Positions 20,974 to 30,049 of a stretch of DNA of 54,915 bases are shown here, in pieces. Both the position numbers and the translations under genes were made by a program. Every line of letters begins with the position of its first letter. Within the stretch, counting starts at the first letter, position 1. The stretch comes from Actinomycetospora cinnamomea (GTDB lineage: Bacteria; Actinomycetota; Actinomycetes; Mycobacteriales; Pseudonocardiaceae): positions 1 to 54,915 of the forward strand of contig NZ_QEKW01000026.1 in assembly GCF_003096675.1 (NCBI RefSeq). Reading direction: 5' to 3'. Below the pieces are notes generated by a model. It was not told the origin of the DNA. It did not search any database and saw only the letters and a list, made by a program, of their open reading frames with translations.

Positions 20974-21597
20974 GTGCCCATGGCCCGGCACGTCCCGCTC
21001 GACGAACGCCGCCCCCAGCTCATCGACGCGACGATCCGGGTGATCGCGCGCGAGGGGGTGGCGCGGGCCACGACCCGGCGCATCGCCGAGGAGGCCGACG
21101 CGTCCCTGGCGAGCCTGCACTACGGGTTCGCGAACAAGGAGGAGCTGTTCGCGGCCGTCGCCGAGCACGTCGTGGGACGCATCGACGAGACCCTCCGGGC
21201 ACGCCCGGCGCCGGAGGACCGCGACCTCGCCGGGGTGGTCCGCGACCTGCTCGTGTTCCTGCACGACGAGGCCGTCGCCGACCCGGGCCTCCAGGCGGCG
21301 CAGTTCGAGCTGATCGCCTGGGCGCGACGCACGCCGACCCACCACCACCTCGCCGAGCAGTGCCACGCGCTCTTCGCGCGCTCGCTCGTGGCGACCCTGG
21401 GGCTCGCGACCGACGCCGCCGGCGTCCCCCTCGCGCACCTCGCGGACCTGGTGATGGCCACGACGGACGGCATCGCGATCCGGGTCCTGGCGGGCGGACC
21501 CGACGTCTGGGCCGGCACCGACTTCGCGGCACTGGCCGCCGGCCTGGTCGCGGCGGCGCGGGAATACCGGCCCGACGGGACTGGTTCAGCCGACTGA
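20974..21597 (+). CDS. TetR-family transcriptional regulator
   Basis: 207 residues from the GTG at 20974 (GAGGAG upstream); an ATG two codons later is also possible. HTH: TRRIAEEADASLASLHYGFANKEE in two parts (TRRIAEEADASLASLHYGF, residues ~35-53). The downstream PPOX gene starts 31 bp after its stop, and a 22-bp inverted repeat covers the stop codon and intervening bases, so TetR may control that gene. The direct repeat GAGGAGACAGC precedes the start twice (with a third partial copy forming the ribosome site). Confidence 0.92.
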   Translation: MPMARHVPLDERRPQLIDATIRVIAREGVARATTRRIAEEADASLASLHYGFANKEELFAAVAEHVVGRIDETLRARPAPEDRDLAGVVRDLLVFLHDEAVADPGLQAAQFELIAWARRTPTHHHLAEQCHALFARSLVATLGLATDAAGVPLAHLADLVMATTDGIAIRVLAGGPDVWAGTDFAALAAGLVAAAREYRPDGTGSAD

Positions 21598-21613
21598 GTC
21601 AATCGACCCAGTC
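21592..21613. promoter_or_regulatory. Inverted repeat GACTGAGTC-N4-GACCCAGTC, probable TetR operator
   Basis: 9-bp arms with one mismatch and a 4-bp spacer, typical TetR-operator geometry. It overlaps the tetR stop codon (21595-21597) and ends 14 bp before the PPOX start, so a promoter for the downstream gene would have to lie inside tetR. Confidence 0.5.
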
Positions 21614-21627
21614 AAGGAGAGACGCAA

Positions 21628-22041
21628 ATGCTGACCGACCAGGACCGGACCCTGCTCGACCGCCCGCTGCTCGGGCTGCTCACGGTGCCCCCGCCCGCGG
21701 GCCGCGTCCCCGCACCGCGCCCGGTGTGGTTCGAGACGACGCCGGGCGGCGAGCTGCAGCTGTTCTCGTTCACGAGCTCGCCGAAGGTCCGCCGGCTGGA
21801 GGACGACCCGCGCGCGTCGCTCGTCGTCGTCGCGCCGGCCGACGAGGAGGAGCGCTGGGTGTCGGTCACCGCCGACGTGTCCGTGTCGTCGGACGGGGCG
21901 CGAGAGCTCGCCGGCCGGCTCGCCGAGCGGTACTGGGACACGACGACGCCCGAGCACCGCGCGATGCTCGACGAGTGGTCGACGACCGACCTCCGCCGGA
22001 TCGTCCTGCACCCCACCGCCGTCACGCGCGGCCCGGCCTGA
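21628..22041 (+). CDS. PPOX-class (pyridoxamine oxidase-like, possibly F420-dependent) protein
   Basis: 137 residues; split beta-barrel flavin/F420-binding fold: an N-terminal LGLLTVP strand, RPVWFETTPGGELQLFSFTS, then SPKVRRLEDDPRASLVVV and VSVTADVSV. These are hallmarks of the actinobacterial PPOX-class F420-dependent enzymes. AAGGAGAG precedes the ATG. It probably reduces an unknown small molecule and is controlled by the adjacent TetR. Confidence 0.8.
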   Translation: MLTDQDRTLLDRPLLGLLTVPPPAGRVPAPRPVWFETTPGGELQLFSFTSSPKVRRLEDDPRASLVVVAPADEEERWVSVTADVSVSSDGARELAGRLAERYWDTTTPEHRAMLDEWSTTDLRRIVLHPTAVTRGPA

Positions 22042-22057
22042 CCGTCGCGGCGGGGGC

Positions 22058-22468
22058 TCATCTCCTCCGCTCGGGGGCGAAACGGAAGCGCATGACGACG
22101 GTCGTGCCGTCGTCACGGTGCTCGGTGGCGCTGGCGTCCGACAGCACCCCGATCATCGACCGACCGCGCCCGCGCACCGTCTCGCCGGGGTCGGGCACCT
22201 TCCAGCGTCCCCGGTCCGCCACGACGACGCTCAGCTCGTCCTCCGCGCAGTGCGCCGTGACCTCCAGCGGGCCACCCCCACCGTCCGGGTAGGCGTGCTC
22301 GGCGGAGTTGGCCATCGCCTCGTACGCGGCGAGCACGAGGTCCTCCTGCCGCTCCGCCGGCAGCGGCGTGCGGGCGGCCCACCGCGCCAGCTCCTGACGC
22401 AGCCCGATCAGCCGCTCCGCGGTCGCCCAGACCGAGGCGTGGAAGTCGGCACCGTCCGGAGCCCGCAT
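22058..22468 (-). CDS. RsbW-like anti-sigma factor / ATP-binding serine kinase
   Basis: 136 residues, HATPase_c_2 type. The N box is YEAMANSAEHAYPDG, the G1 box ADRGRWKVPDPGETVRGRG with RSMIGVL after it, and the last strand DGTTVVMRFRF. The family phosphorylates STAS antagonists and binds sigma factors. The start codon overlaps the stop of the PP2C gene by one base (TGATG), so the three genes STAS, PP2C and this kinase form one translationally coupled unit. No sigma factor gene is adjacent. Confidence 0.88.
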   Translation of the reverse strand: MRAPDGADFHASVWATAERLIGLRQELARWAARTPLPAERQEDLVLAAYEAMANSAEHAYPDGGGGPLEVTAHCAEDELSVVVADRGRWKVPDPGETVRGRGRSMIGVLSDASATEHRDDGTTVVMRFRFAPERRR

Positions 22469-24048
22469 CACGTCGTCTCCGCGCCGCCGTGGTGGACGTA
22501 GACCAGGGCGATGTCGTCGTCGTTGTCGCCGCCGGTCAGGGCCTCGACCAGATCGTCGCAGGCCTCCGGGGTCAGCGGCCGGGGGAGGCCGGCCACCGCG
22601 GCCACCAACCACTCCATGCCCCGGGTGACGTCCCGGGTGCGGCTCTCGACCAGGCCGTCGGTGTAGAGCAGGAGGTCGGCGCCGACGGGGAACGCCGCGG
22701 TGCGCTCGGGGAACTCGTGACCGACGCCGAGCGGCTGGGCCACCGCCTCGCCGAGCAGGTCGATGGTGCCGTCGGCGTGGCGCAGCAGCGCGGGCAGGTG
22801 CCCCGCGCTGGCGTACACCAGCTCCTCCCCCGCGGCGTGCACGGCGTAGAAGCAGGTGACGAAGGTCGGCTCGGCGAGGCCGTCGAGCAGCGTCGCGACG
22901 TGCCGCAGCACCTCGGACGGGGCCAGGCCGAGCAGGGCGTAGGAGCGGATCGCGGTGCGGACCTGGCCCATGACCGTGGCGGCGGGCACGCCGTGCCCGA
23001 CGACGTCGCCGATGACGAAGGCGGTCGCCCCGGTACCCAGGGAGATGACGTCGAACCAGTCACCGCCGATCTTCGGGCCGGTGGCTGCGGGCAGGTAGCG
23101 GGTGATCAGCTCGAGCCCCGGCACGGGTGGCGCCTCGGGCAGCATGCTGCGCGACAGCTCGCGGGCGAAGTTGCGCTCGCGCTCGTAGAGCCGGGCGTTG
23201 TCCAGGGCGATCGCCGAGTAGCCGGCGATGCCCTCGGCCAGGACCTCGTGGCGACCGGTGAAGCGGCCGGGTTCGGGGTGGCCGAAGAAGAAGCCACCGA
23301 GCACCTCGCCGTTGCTCGGGCTGATCACCGACACGGCGAGGTAGCTGCGCACGGGCAGGTGGCCCTCGGGCATCCCGTGGTACGGCGCGTTGTGGCCGAA
23401 GCGGCGGTCGGCCGTGATGTCGTCGCTGCGGACGGTCCCCTCGCCGTCGAAGGTGGGCGCGAACACCAGCGTGTTGCGCGGCATGGGGAACCGGGAGAAC
23501 GCCTCGCGCGGCACCCCCGACAGCGTGTAGAGGGTGTAGGACTCGCCGAACCGGTTGACCAGGTTGTAGAAGAACGCGCCGAACGCCGCCCCGACCGCGG
23601 TGGTCGCCGCGTCGGTCGCGTCCTGCACGAGGCTGTCGATGTCGAGCTGTGCGGTCAGGCGGCGGCCCACCGACTGCAGGGCGTCGATGACGGCGGCCTC
23701 GGTGCGCAGGGCGGCCACGGTGCGGCGCAGCCCGCCGGTCGCGGCGGCCACGGCCTCGGCGGCGACCAGGTGCCCCCGGCCCACCGGATCGTGCGCGACC
23801 AGGGCCGTCCCGCTCGCGCCGTCGAGGACGACGAGCGCCGCCGCGGCCCCGGGCGCCAGCTCGGCGAGCTGGGCGTCGTCGGGGACCAGGATCCCGGTGC
23901 CGTCGCCGGCGTGCAGCCCGGCGAGCCGGTCCGGGGTGAGCGGCCGCCGGTCGACCGGCACGGGCCGACCGTCCGGCGCGGTGAACGCCGAGGCCAGGGC
24001 GTCCAGCAGCGCGTCGGCCTCGGCGTGGCCGCCCTCGGCGGTGGTCAC
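22468..24048 (-). CDS. GAF-domain SpoIIE/PP2C-type serine phosphatase
   Basis: 526 residues. The N-terminal ~130 have no recognised domain, a GAF-like sensor follows (about 130-290; [33 protein letters not shown]), then the PPM/SpoIIE phosphatase domain (about 315-520) with metal-binding [22 protein letters not shown] and the final DDDIALVYV. It would dephosphorylate the STAS protein in response to a signal. GTGA overlap with the STAS stop codon selects the GTG start at 24048. Confidence 0.92.
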   Translation of the reverse strand: MTTAEGGHAEADALLDALASAFTAPDGRPVPVDRRPLTPDRLAGLHAGDGTGILVPDDAQLAELAPGAAAALVVLDGASGTALVAHDPVGRGHLVAAEAVAAATGGLRRTVAALRTEAAVIDALQSVGRRLTAQLDIDSLVQDATDAATTAVGAAFGAFFYNLVNRFGESYTLYTLSGVPREAFSRFPMPRNTLVFAPTFDGEGTVRSDDITADRRFGHNAPYHGMPEGHLPVRSYLAVSVISPSNGEVLGGFFFGHPEPGRFTGRHEVLAEGIAGYSAIALDNARLYERERNFARELSRSMLPEAPPVPGLELITRYLPAATGPKIGGDWFDVISLGTGATAFVIGDVVGHGVPAATVMGQVRTAIRSYALLGLAPSEVLRHVATLLDGLAEPTFVTCFYAVHAAGEELVYASAGHLPALLRHADGTIDLLGEAVAQPLGVGHEFPERTAAFPVGADLLLYTDGLVESRTRDVTRGMEWLVAAVAGLPRPLTPEACDDLVEALTGGDNDDDIALVYVHHGGAETT

Positions 24049-24422
24049 GGCGCGGCCAGGGCGTCGGCGAGGGTGGCGTGGATCGTGAGCTCGTCGGTGA
24101 GCCGCGTGAGCTCGAGCGGCCGCAGGACGATCCGCCCCGACGCCACGACGCGCACCGCGACGTCGCCCAGCTCCCGGTTGGCGCGGACGAGCTCCGCCAT
24201 CCCGACCGAGGCCAGGAACGTCACCCCGGTGAGGTCGATGACCAGCCGCGCCGGCCGCAGGCGGGCGGCCCGCTCCACGGTCCGGCGCAACGTCGACGCC
24301 AGTGACAGGTCGAGCGCACCGGTCACCGCGAGCACCACGCCCTCCGGTACCTGCTCCAGGGCCACGGTGCCGGTGGGCTCCTCGTCGAACGGGCCTCGGC
24401 CCACCCGCTCGGGCTCGCTCAT
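24045..24422 (-). CDS. STAS-domain anti-anti-sigma factor
   Basis: 125 residues; STAS fold at about 17-120 with [16 protein letters not shown] and the phosphoacceptor loop [12 protein letters not shown]. Ser72 aligns with the phosphorylated serine of SpoIIAA/RsbV while the usual preceding Asp is Ala71, a variant seen in actinobacterial relatives. It likely sequesters the RsbW-like kinase when dephosphorylated by the PP2C partner. First gene of the coupled three-gene module. Confidence 0.9.
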   Translation of the reverse strand: MSEPERVGRGPFDEEPTGTVALEQVPEGVVLAVTGALDLSLASTLRRTVERAARLRPARLVIDLTGVTFLASVGMAELVRANRELGDVAVRVVASGRIVLRPLELTRLTDELTIHATLADALAAP

Positions 24423-24493
24423 GGCGCCATCCTTGCGTGCTCGGCGCCCCGTGGCACCACCGGGAGCCGCGCCGCCGGTCGTCCGGGCCGACG

Positions 24494-25357
24494 TCACCCA
24501 CGGCGCGGTCCGCGACCGGTCGCCCTCCTCGCGAGCCCGACGACCTCGCGCACGGCCATCAGCAGTGCGAACGCTCCGAACACCAGGCCCAGCACCTCCG
24601 CGTCGAGCGCGAGCCCGAGCGCCGCGCCGGCGACCACGCCGGGGGCGGCGGTCAGCCCGAGCAGCCACCCCCACCGGGCCGACGCCGTGCCCTGCCGGGC
24701 GTGCACCACCGAGCCCACGATCGAGTTCGGGATGAACATCAGCAGCGACGTCCCCGCCGCGACGTGCAGCTCCACCCCGAACAGGAGTACCAGCGATGGC
24801 ACCGCCAGCAGCCCGCCCCCGAGCCCCATCGCGCCCGCCCACGCCCCGACGACGAGCCCGACCACGAGCGTCATCGGCACGACGAACCACGGGTCGGCGA
24901 GCACCGCGGGCGGCACGACGGCGCGGGTGAACAGGGGGGACCCGAACGCGTCGACCGCGAACTTCGCCGCGGTCAGGACCAGGATCGCGATCAGCAGGAC
25001 CCGCAGCGCGGTCTCCGACGCGCGCGCCAGCAGCCACGGGCCGAGCAGGCCCCCGACCGTCCCCCCGATCAGCATGCCGGCGCCGACGCGGAGGTCGAGC
25101 GCGCCGTCCCCGACGGCGTAGGCGGCCGCGCCGGCCACACACACGCCGATGTTCGCGACCGTCGACGTGCCGTGCACCCGCGCCCGCGTCATCGACGTGA
25201 AGCGGTCGAGCGCCGGCACGAACAGGACCCCGCTGCCACCGCCGATGAGGCCGCCCACGACGCCACCGACCGAGCCGATCGCCGCGATCCGCCCCCGCGA
25301 CCCGACCTCGGTCGTCCCGTCCGGACCCGGGGCCTCGGCCCGCCGCTCCGGGGTCAC
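24494..25357 (-). CDS. TauE/SafE (sulfite exporter) family membrane protein
   Basis: 287 residues with about eight hydrophobic segments. The family motif appears twice: [17 protein letters not shown] near the N-terminus and [20 protein letters not shown] in the second half, each followed by a conserved TS region ([27 protein letters not shown]). Members export sulfite, sulfonates or other organic anions. The GTG start overlaps the glycosyltransferase stop by GTGA. The substrate cannot be told. Confidence 0.88.
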   Translation of the reverse strand: MTPERRAEAPGPDGTTEVGSRGRIAAIGSVGGVVGGLIGGGSGVLFVPALDRFTSMTRARVHGTSTVANIGVCVAGAAAYAVGDGALDLRVGAGMLIGGTVGGLLGPWLLARASETALRVLLIAILVLTAAKFAVDAFGSPLFTRAVVPPAVLADPWFVVPMTLVVGLVVGAWAGAMGLGGGLLAVPSLVLLFGVELHVAAGTSLLMFIPNSIVGSVVHARQGTASARWGWLLGLTAAPGVVAGAALGLALDAEVLGLVFGAFALLMAVREVVGLARRATGRGPRRG

Positions 25358-26463
25358 CGGGAGCGGGGACCGCCGGGTCCGCCCGACAGCCACCACGCCA
25401 CGACGTCCCTCTTGGTGGAGCCCTCGCACCCCGGTCCCGCCGCGGCCGGCCCCGCGACGCCGTCGCCGGGCTCCATCGCGCGCCGCAGACCGTCGGCGAG
25501 GCTCTCCGGGTCCCCCGGAGCCGTGACGACCACGAGGGGGTGGCCACGCAGGTCGTCCGCGAGGCCCGTCTCGGTGGTCGTCACCACCCGGCAGCCGTGC
25601 GCCAGGCCCTCGACCAGCGGTAATCCGATCTGCTCGCGCCAGCCCGGGCGCCGGACCGACGGCAGGGCGACCACCGCGCCGGTCCGGAGCAGGCCGTGCA
25701 CCTCGCTGCGGGGCATGCCCACCCGGATCGCGACGCCGGCGGCCACGGGCCGGTCGGCCGGCCCGTTCGGGTCCGCCACCACCAGCTGCCAGCCGCGCAC
25801 CGCCGCGCCGGAGCGCTCCCACGCCTCCATGAGCACCGGGAAGCCCTTGCGCTCGCTGGGGGCGCCGAGGAACAGCACCGTGCGGTCGCGGGCGCCCTCG
25901 ACGACGGTCGGCCCGCACACGGTGCAGGCGCTGACCCGCGGCGTCAGGACGGTGTGCCGTGTCCTGCGCAGCGCCCAGCCGAACGACCGGCGGTAGTTCT
26001 CGGCGGCGCCCGTCGTCCCGAACACGACCGCGTCCAGCAGCAGCACCGAGAGCCCGAGACCCAGGACCGCGAGCCGCGACGCCACGGCGCTCAGCACGGG
26101 CCGGGTCTCGAGCGCGCGGAAGCTCAGGCGCTCGCGGGCGTCGAGGTTCTCGATGGCGTAGGTCGCGACCGTCACCGGCCCGCGGCCCGGCCGCAGCGCA
26201 CGCAGCACCCTGACCAGGAGGACGTACCGGACCGCCCGCACCCACTCCCCCAGCCACAGCGGCTCGGCGACCTCGAGGAGCTCCAGGTCCGGGTCCCGCG
26301 CCGCGTCGACGAGGCGCGACCACGTGAACGGCCGCACCGAGGGGTCCTCCAGCAACGCGGCCTCGGCGTCGTCGCGCTGCGAGGTGAAGAGGAGCGCCTG
26401 ACTTGCGGGCTTCTCCTCCACGACCGAACTCCGCAGGTCCGGGACGATCCGCAACGACTGCAC
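25354..26463 (-). CDS. Glycosyltransferase family 4-like protein
   Basis: About 369 residues. The N-terminal half is a variable Rossmann-like acceptor domain with a hydrophobic segment (LAVLGLGLSVLLLDAVVF) that may be a membrane-associated helix. The C-terminal half has GT-B nucleotide-sugar features: TVLFLGAPSERKGFPVLMEA, then QIGLPLVEGLAHGCRVVTTT. GTG at 26463 or 26469 are the possible starts; neither has a strong ribosome site. The 4-bp coupling to the TauE gene is unusual and suggests joint function, for example in envelope or export. Confidence 0.75.
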   Translation of the reverse strand: MQSLRIVPDLRSSVVEEKPASQALLFTSQRDDAEAALLEDPSVRPFTWSRLVDAARDPDLELLEVAEPLWLGEWVRAVRYVLLVRVLRALRPGRGPVTVATYAIENLDARERLSFRALETRPVLSAVASRLAVLGLGLSVLLLDAVVFGTTGAAENYRRSFGWALRRTRHTVLTPRVSACTVCGPTVVEGARDRTVLFLGAPSERKGFPVLMEAWERSGAAVRGWQLVVADPNGPADRPVAAGVAIRVGMPRSEVHGLLRTGAVVALPSVRRPGWREQIGLPLVEGLAHGCRVVTTTETGLADDLRGHPLVVVTAPGDPESLADGLRRAMEPGDGVAGPAAAGPGCEGSTKRDVVAWWLSGGPGGPRSR

Positions 26464-26562
26464 CGGCACAGGTTCCCCGCACGCCGGTTCCCCCACCGAC
26501 GCGGGTCGCCTCGGCCGACCGGGTATCACCGGGGACGAGCAACCACGGGAGGCGCGAGCGCG

Positions 26563-27552
26563 ATGGCACCACGGGCGGTCTGGAGCGGGGCGATCACCTT
26601 CGGCCTCGTGACGATCCCGGTCGGGCTCTACACCGCGACCGAGGACCACACCATCCACTTCCACCAGTACGTCCGCGGCACCTCGGACCGCGTGCGCATC
26701 CAGCGCATCAACGAGCGGACCGGGGAGCCGGTCCCGAACTCCGACGTCGTCAAGGGCCGCGAGGTCGAGGGCGAGATCGTCGTCGTGGAGCCCGACGAGC
26801 TGCGCGAGATCGCGCCCGGCCGGTCCCAGGCCATCGACGTGGTCGAGTTCGTCGACCTGGCCGAGATCGACCCCGTCTTCTTCGACCGCACCTACTACGT
26901 GGCGCCGAGCGACGACCGGTACGTGCACTCCTACGGCCTGCTGTGCCGGGCGCTGGAGCAGAGCGGGCGCGCGGGCATCGCCACCGTGACCATGCACGGC
27001 CGCGAGCACCTGACCGCCCTGCGCGCCGACGGCGACGTCCTGGTGCTGCAGACGCTGTTCTGGGCCGACGAGGTCCGCGACCCCGCCCAGCAGCTCGACT
27101 CGCTGCCGGTGCACGACGAGCCGCGCCGCCAGGAGCTGGAGACCGCGGTCCAGCTCGTCGGCGCCATGACGACGACCTGGAAGCCCGACCAGTACCGGGA
27201 CACCTACACCGAGCGGGTGGAGCAGCTCATCGCCGACAAGCGGGAGGGCCGCGAGGTCGTGCCCGCGGAGGCGCCGGAGGAGGGCACGGAGGTCACCGAC
27301 CTCCTCGAGGCCCTGCGCCGCAGCGTCGAGGCCGCCGGCTCGAGCGGCGCGAGCAGCTCGGGCGGGGCCGGCGGCCCGAGCGGGGCCGGCGGCTCCACCG
27401 ATGACGGCCCGGCCGGCGAGGACCTGTCCTCTCTCAGCAAGGCCGAGCTGTCGCAGCGGGCCCGGGAGCTGGACATCTCCGGCCGCTCGAAGATGAGCCG
27501 CGACGAGCTCGAGCGCGCCGTCGGGGAAGCGGAGACGGCCCGCGCGTCCTGA
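26563..27552 (+). CDS. ku: Non-homologous end-joining protein Ku
   Basis: 329 residues. The Ku core (about 1-255) starts RAVWSGAITFGLVTIPVGLY and has YLVAP-like YYVAPSDDRYVHSYGLL. The C-terminal extension has a Gly/Ser/Ala linker (about 265-290) and a small helical LSKAELSQRARELDISGRSK module (about 295-325) like the SAP/Rho-N-type DNA-binding domains found at the end of many actinobacterial Ku proteins. It binds double-strand ends and recruits LigD, encoded ~21 kb away in this window. GGAGG lies 10 nt upstream of the ATG. Confidence 0.96.
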   Translation: MAPRAVWSGAITFGLVTIPVGLYTATEDHTIHFHQYVRGTSDRVRIQRINERTGEPVPNSDVVKGREVEGEIVVVEPDELREIAPGRSQAIDVVEFVDLAEIDPVFFDRTYYVAPSDDRYVHSYGLLCRALEQSGRAGIATVTMHGREHLTALRADGDVLVLQTLFWADEVRDPAQQLDSLPVHDEPRRQELETAVQLVGAMTTTWKPDQYRDTYTERVEQLIADKREGREVVPAEAPEEGTEVTDLLEALRRSVEAAGSSGASSSGGAGGPSGAGGSTDDGPAGEDLSSLSKAELSQRARELDISGRSKMSRDELERAVGEAETARAS

Positions 27553-27614
27553 CCCGTTGACGCCCCGACGTCTCCCTCACGACGATGATCGGGCCCGACG
27601 ACCGAGGAGCGCTC

Positions 27615-27938
27615 GTGATCCTGATCAACATCGTCATGCCGATCCGGCCCGAGAAGACCGACGAGTGGCTCGCGCTCGCCGAGTCCTACGAGCGGGACGT
27701 CAACGCCGAGGAGGGCTGCCTGTTCTTCAAGTTCGCCCGCAGCCTCAGCGACGAGAACGAGTACATCTGCATCGAGGGCTTCCGCGACGCGGACGCCGGG
27801 GCCGCGCACGTCGCGCAGCCGCACGTGAAGAAGTTCTTCGACGCGGCGCCCGACGTCGTCTCGGCGCAACCGCAGATCATCTACATCGACACGCCGCACG
27901 ACGGCTTCGGGCCGATGGGCGAGATCCAGCCGCGCTGA
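27615..27938 (+). CDS. Antibiotic biosynthesis monooxygenase (ABM)-domain protein
   Basis: 107 residues, dimeric alpha+beta barrel. ILINIVMPIRPEKTDEWLAL, then EEGCLFFKFARSLSDENEY and FRDADAGAAHVAQPHVKKF are typical of the family, whose members include quinol monooxygenases and other small-molecule enzymes. The GTG at 27615 has GAGGAG 5 nt upstream and is preferred to the longer start at 27585. The substrate is unknown. Confidence 0.85.
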   Translation: MILINIVMPIRPEKTDEWLALAESYERDVNAEEGCLFFKFARSLSDENEYICIEGFRDADAGAAHVAQPHVKKFFDAAPDVVSAQPQIIYIDTPHDGFGPMGEIQPR

Positions 27939-27950
27939 CGGGCGCGGTGC

Positions 27951-28754
27951 TCACATCCCCATGCCGCCGTCGACGGGCAGGCCCGCGCCGTTGACGAAGC
28001 GGGCGGCGTCGGAGGCGAGGAAGACCACCGCGTCGGCGATGTCGGCGACCTCCCCGAGGCGGCCCGAGGGCGTCAGCTCCACCACGGCGCCGACGGCCGC
28101 CTCGGGGCTGGGGAACAGCCCGAGGCCGGCGGTCTCGACGGCCAGCTTCTGCCCCATGGCCGTCGGCACGAGCCCGGGGTAGACGCAGTTGACCCGCACC
28201 CCGTAACCGAGCTTGCCCGACTCCGTCGCCGCGACGCGCGTGAGCCGGTCGACGCCCGACTTCGTGGCCGAGTAGGCCCCGATCGAGGGGAAGGCGATGG
28301 TCGCGGCGACCGAGGCGACGTTGACGATCGCGCCGCCCTGCCCGGCGGCCCCACCCGGGCGCATGGCGCGGAACGCGTGCTTGATGCCCAGCATCGTGCC
28401 CAGCAGGTTGACCTCGAGCATCCGGCGCACATCGTCGGGCTCGGTGTCCACGAGCAGCTGGGTGACCTCCAGCCCCGCGTTGTTGATCACCACGTCGAGC
28501 CCGCCGAGCTCGCCCACGGTGTGCGCGACCGCCGCCTCCCACTGCGCGTCGTCGGTGACGTCGAGAGCGACGAAGCCCGCGGTGCGGCCCTCGGACGAGA
28601 GCGCGGAGGCGGCCTGCTCCCCCACGTCCTTCTGCACGTCGGCGAGCATCACCGCCGCCCCCGCCCCGGCCAGCGCGCGGGCCATGCCCTCGCCGAGGCC
28701 CTGGGCCCCGCCGGTGACCAGCACCCGGCGCCCCGTCAGGTCGAACGCGCTCAT
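27951..28754 (-). CDS. Short-chain dehydrogenase/reductase (classical SDR)
   Basis: 267 residues. The cofactor motif is TGGAQGLGEGMARALAG (residues ~14-30), NNAG lies near 90, catalytic Ser in VNVASVAATIAFPS, then YSATK (Tyr-x3-Lys). The end VDGGMGM is typical. The Asp at the end of beta-2 (MLADVQ) suggests NAD rather than NADP. GGGAGG 6-7 nt upstream of the ATG. It is divergent from the thioesterase gene. Confidence 0.92.
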   Translation of the reverse strand: MSAFDLTGRRVLVTGGAQGLGEGMARALAGAGAAVMLADVQKDVGEQAASALSSEGRTAGFVALDVTDDAQWEAAVAHTVGELGGLDVVINNAGLEVTQLLVDTEPDDVRRMLEVNLLGTMLGIKHAFRAMRPGGAAGQGGAIVNVASVAATIAFPSIGAYSATKSGVDRLTRVAATESGKLGYGVRVNCVYPGLVPTAMGQKLAVETAGLGLFPSPEAAVGAVVELTPSGRLGEVADIADAVVFLASDAARFVNGAGLPVDGGMGM

Positions 28755-28811
28755 GGCAGTCCCTCCCGCCGGCCGCGGCCGGTCACGCCGTCGTGGTCGT
28801 CGTCGAGTGCG

Positions 28812-28824
28812 GTGTGGATCACAC
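28812..28824. promoter_or_regulatory. Short inverted repeat GTGTG-GAT-CACAC in divergent promoter region
   Basis: 5-bp arms, 3-bp spacer, between the SDR and thioesterase starts. It is the only evident dyad in this 160-bp divergent region. Could be an operator; could also be chance. Confidence 0.3.
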
Positions 28825-28914
28825 GCTAGGGAGGTCCTCCGACGACCGTCAACGTGGCCGCGGTGCCCGGCGGACGGGGTTTGCGCGCGGGGCGTACCGC
28901 CGACCATCGCCGAC

Positions 28915-29331
28915 GTGACCGATGACTACGTCCACTGGCAGGACGTCACGACCCGCTGGAACGACAACGACCAGTACGGGCACCTCAACAACGTCGTCCA
29001 TCACTCGATCATGGACACGGTGGTGAACCGGTGGATGATCGAGAACGGTGTCCTCGACCCGCACGGGGGCGACACCGTCGGCCTGGTCATCGAGGTGCAC
29101 TGCGAGTACAAGGCGCAGGCCGGGTTCCCCGACGTGGTGTCGGTCGGCCTGCGCGTCGGCGAGCTGGGCACCTCGAGCGTCCGGTTCGAGGTCGGCATGT
29201 GCCGCGGCGACGGCGAGCTGTTCTTCACCGGCACGTTCGTGCACGCGTTCGTCGACCGCGCCTCGCAGGAGACGGTGCCGATCGAGGGCGAGCGCCGCGT
29301 GGCGCTGGAGGGGCTGCAGCGCGCCGGGTGA
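28915..29331 (+). CDS. Hotdog-fold acyl-CoA thioesterase (4-hydroxybenzoyl-CoA thioesterase-like)
   Basis: 138 residues. RWNDNDQYGHLNN carries the Asp-containing signature of the 4HBT/YbgC class, VHCEYKAQAGFPDVV follows the second strand. The GTG at 28915 has no clear ribosome site, so the message may be leaderless. Probably hydrolyses an acyl-CoA; pairing with the divergent SDR suggests a small lipid or aromatic acid function. Confidence 0.85.
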   Translation: MTDDYVHWQDVTTRWNDNDQYGHLNNVVHHSIMDTVVNRWMIENGVLDPHGGDTVGLVIEVHCEYKAQAGFPDVVSVGLRVGELGTSSVRFEVGMCRGDGELFFTGTFVHAFVDRASQETVPIEGERRVALEGLQRAG

Positions 29332-29351
29332 CGGGCGCCCGGACCGCGGCG

Positions 29352-29759
29352 TCAGCCCTCGCCCGGCTGCCCGGGCTTCTCCGAGAGGATCTGGACGAGG
29401 TTGCCGCAGGTGTCGTCGAGCACCGCGACGATCACCGGGCCGACGTCGGTGGGCGGCTGCGTGAAGGTGACGCCCCGGGCGGTGAGCCGGGCGTACTCCG
29501 CCTCGACGTCGTCGACGGCGAACTGCACGAGCGGGATGCCGTCCTCCACCAGGGCGTCCCGGTAGGGCTTGACCGCCGGGTGGCCGGCGGGCTCCAGCAG
29601 CAGCTCCGGCCCGTCGGGCTCCTCCGGCGAGACGACCGTGAGCCAGGAGTCGTCGCCGAGCGGGACGTCGTGACGCAGGCGGAACCCGAGCACGTCGGTG
29701 TAGAAGTCGAGCGCCGCGCGCTGGTCGTCGACGAAGATGCTGGTCAGCCGGATCCTCAT
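29352..29759 (-). CDS. VOC (glyoxalase/bleomycin-resistance) superfamily protein
   Basis: 135 residues; paired beta-alpha-beta-beta-beta units: MRIRLTSIFVDDQRAALDFY (first), PLVQFAVDDVEAEYARL (second), ending VIVAVLDDTCGNLVQI. Start overlaps the arsR-type stop by ATGA. Metal site residues are only partly recognisable (Glu in LLLEPAG and the CGN near the end). It probably acts on, or binds, a toxic small molecule sensed by the coupled regulator. Confidence 0.88.
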   Translation of the reverse strand: MRIRLTSIFVDDQRAALDFYTDVLGFRLRHDVPLGDDSWLTVVSPEEPDGPELLLEPAGHPAVKPYRDALVEDGIPLVQFAVDDVEAEYARLTARGVTFTQPPTDVGPVIVAVLDDTCGNLVQILSEKPGQPGEG

Positions 29760-30040
29760 GAGGGGTCCCTCCCGGTGGCGGGCCAGCGCCGCGTGATCGC
29801 GGTGAGGGGTCCGCCGTCGAAGTAGTGGAACTTGGAGCGGCCGCGTCGCTCGGTCACGACCAGACCCGCCTCCTCGAGCACCGCGAGGTGCTGGGAGATC
29901 GCCTGGCGGGTGGAGGACACCCCGTGGCGGGACACGAGCACGCCGCAGATCTCGAACAGCGTCTGGCCGTTCCGGGCGACGAGCTCGTCGAGGATGAGAC
30001 GCCTGGTCTCGTCGTCGAGCGCCCGGAACACGTCGGCCAC
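29756..30040 (-). CDS. ArsR-type small winged-helix repressor
   Basis: 94 residues. ALDDETRRLILDELVARNGQ is the ArsR-family start, and QAISQHLAVLEEAGLVVTER the recognition helix and wing. No CxC or alpha-5 His metal motif, so this is a non-metal ArsR of the type often found with VOC or SRPBCC genes. Starts at GTG 30040. It has its own dyad operator just upstream (30050-30073). Confidence 0.9.
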   Translation of the reverse strand: MADVFRALDDETRRLILDELVARNGQTLFEICGVLVSRHGVSSTRQAISQHLAVLEEAGLVVTERRGRSKFHYFDGGPLTAITRRWPATGRDPS

Positions 30041-30049
30041 GCCACGAGG

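Noticed and set aside
22489..24735. 748-codon plus-strand frame opposite the PP2C/STAS genes
   Set aside because: Antisense shadow; its composition follows the third-position G/C of the true genes.
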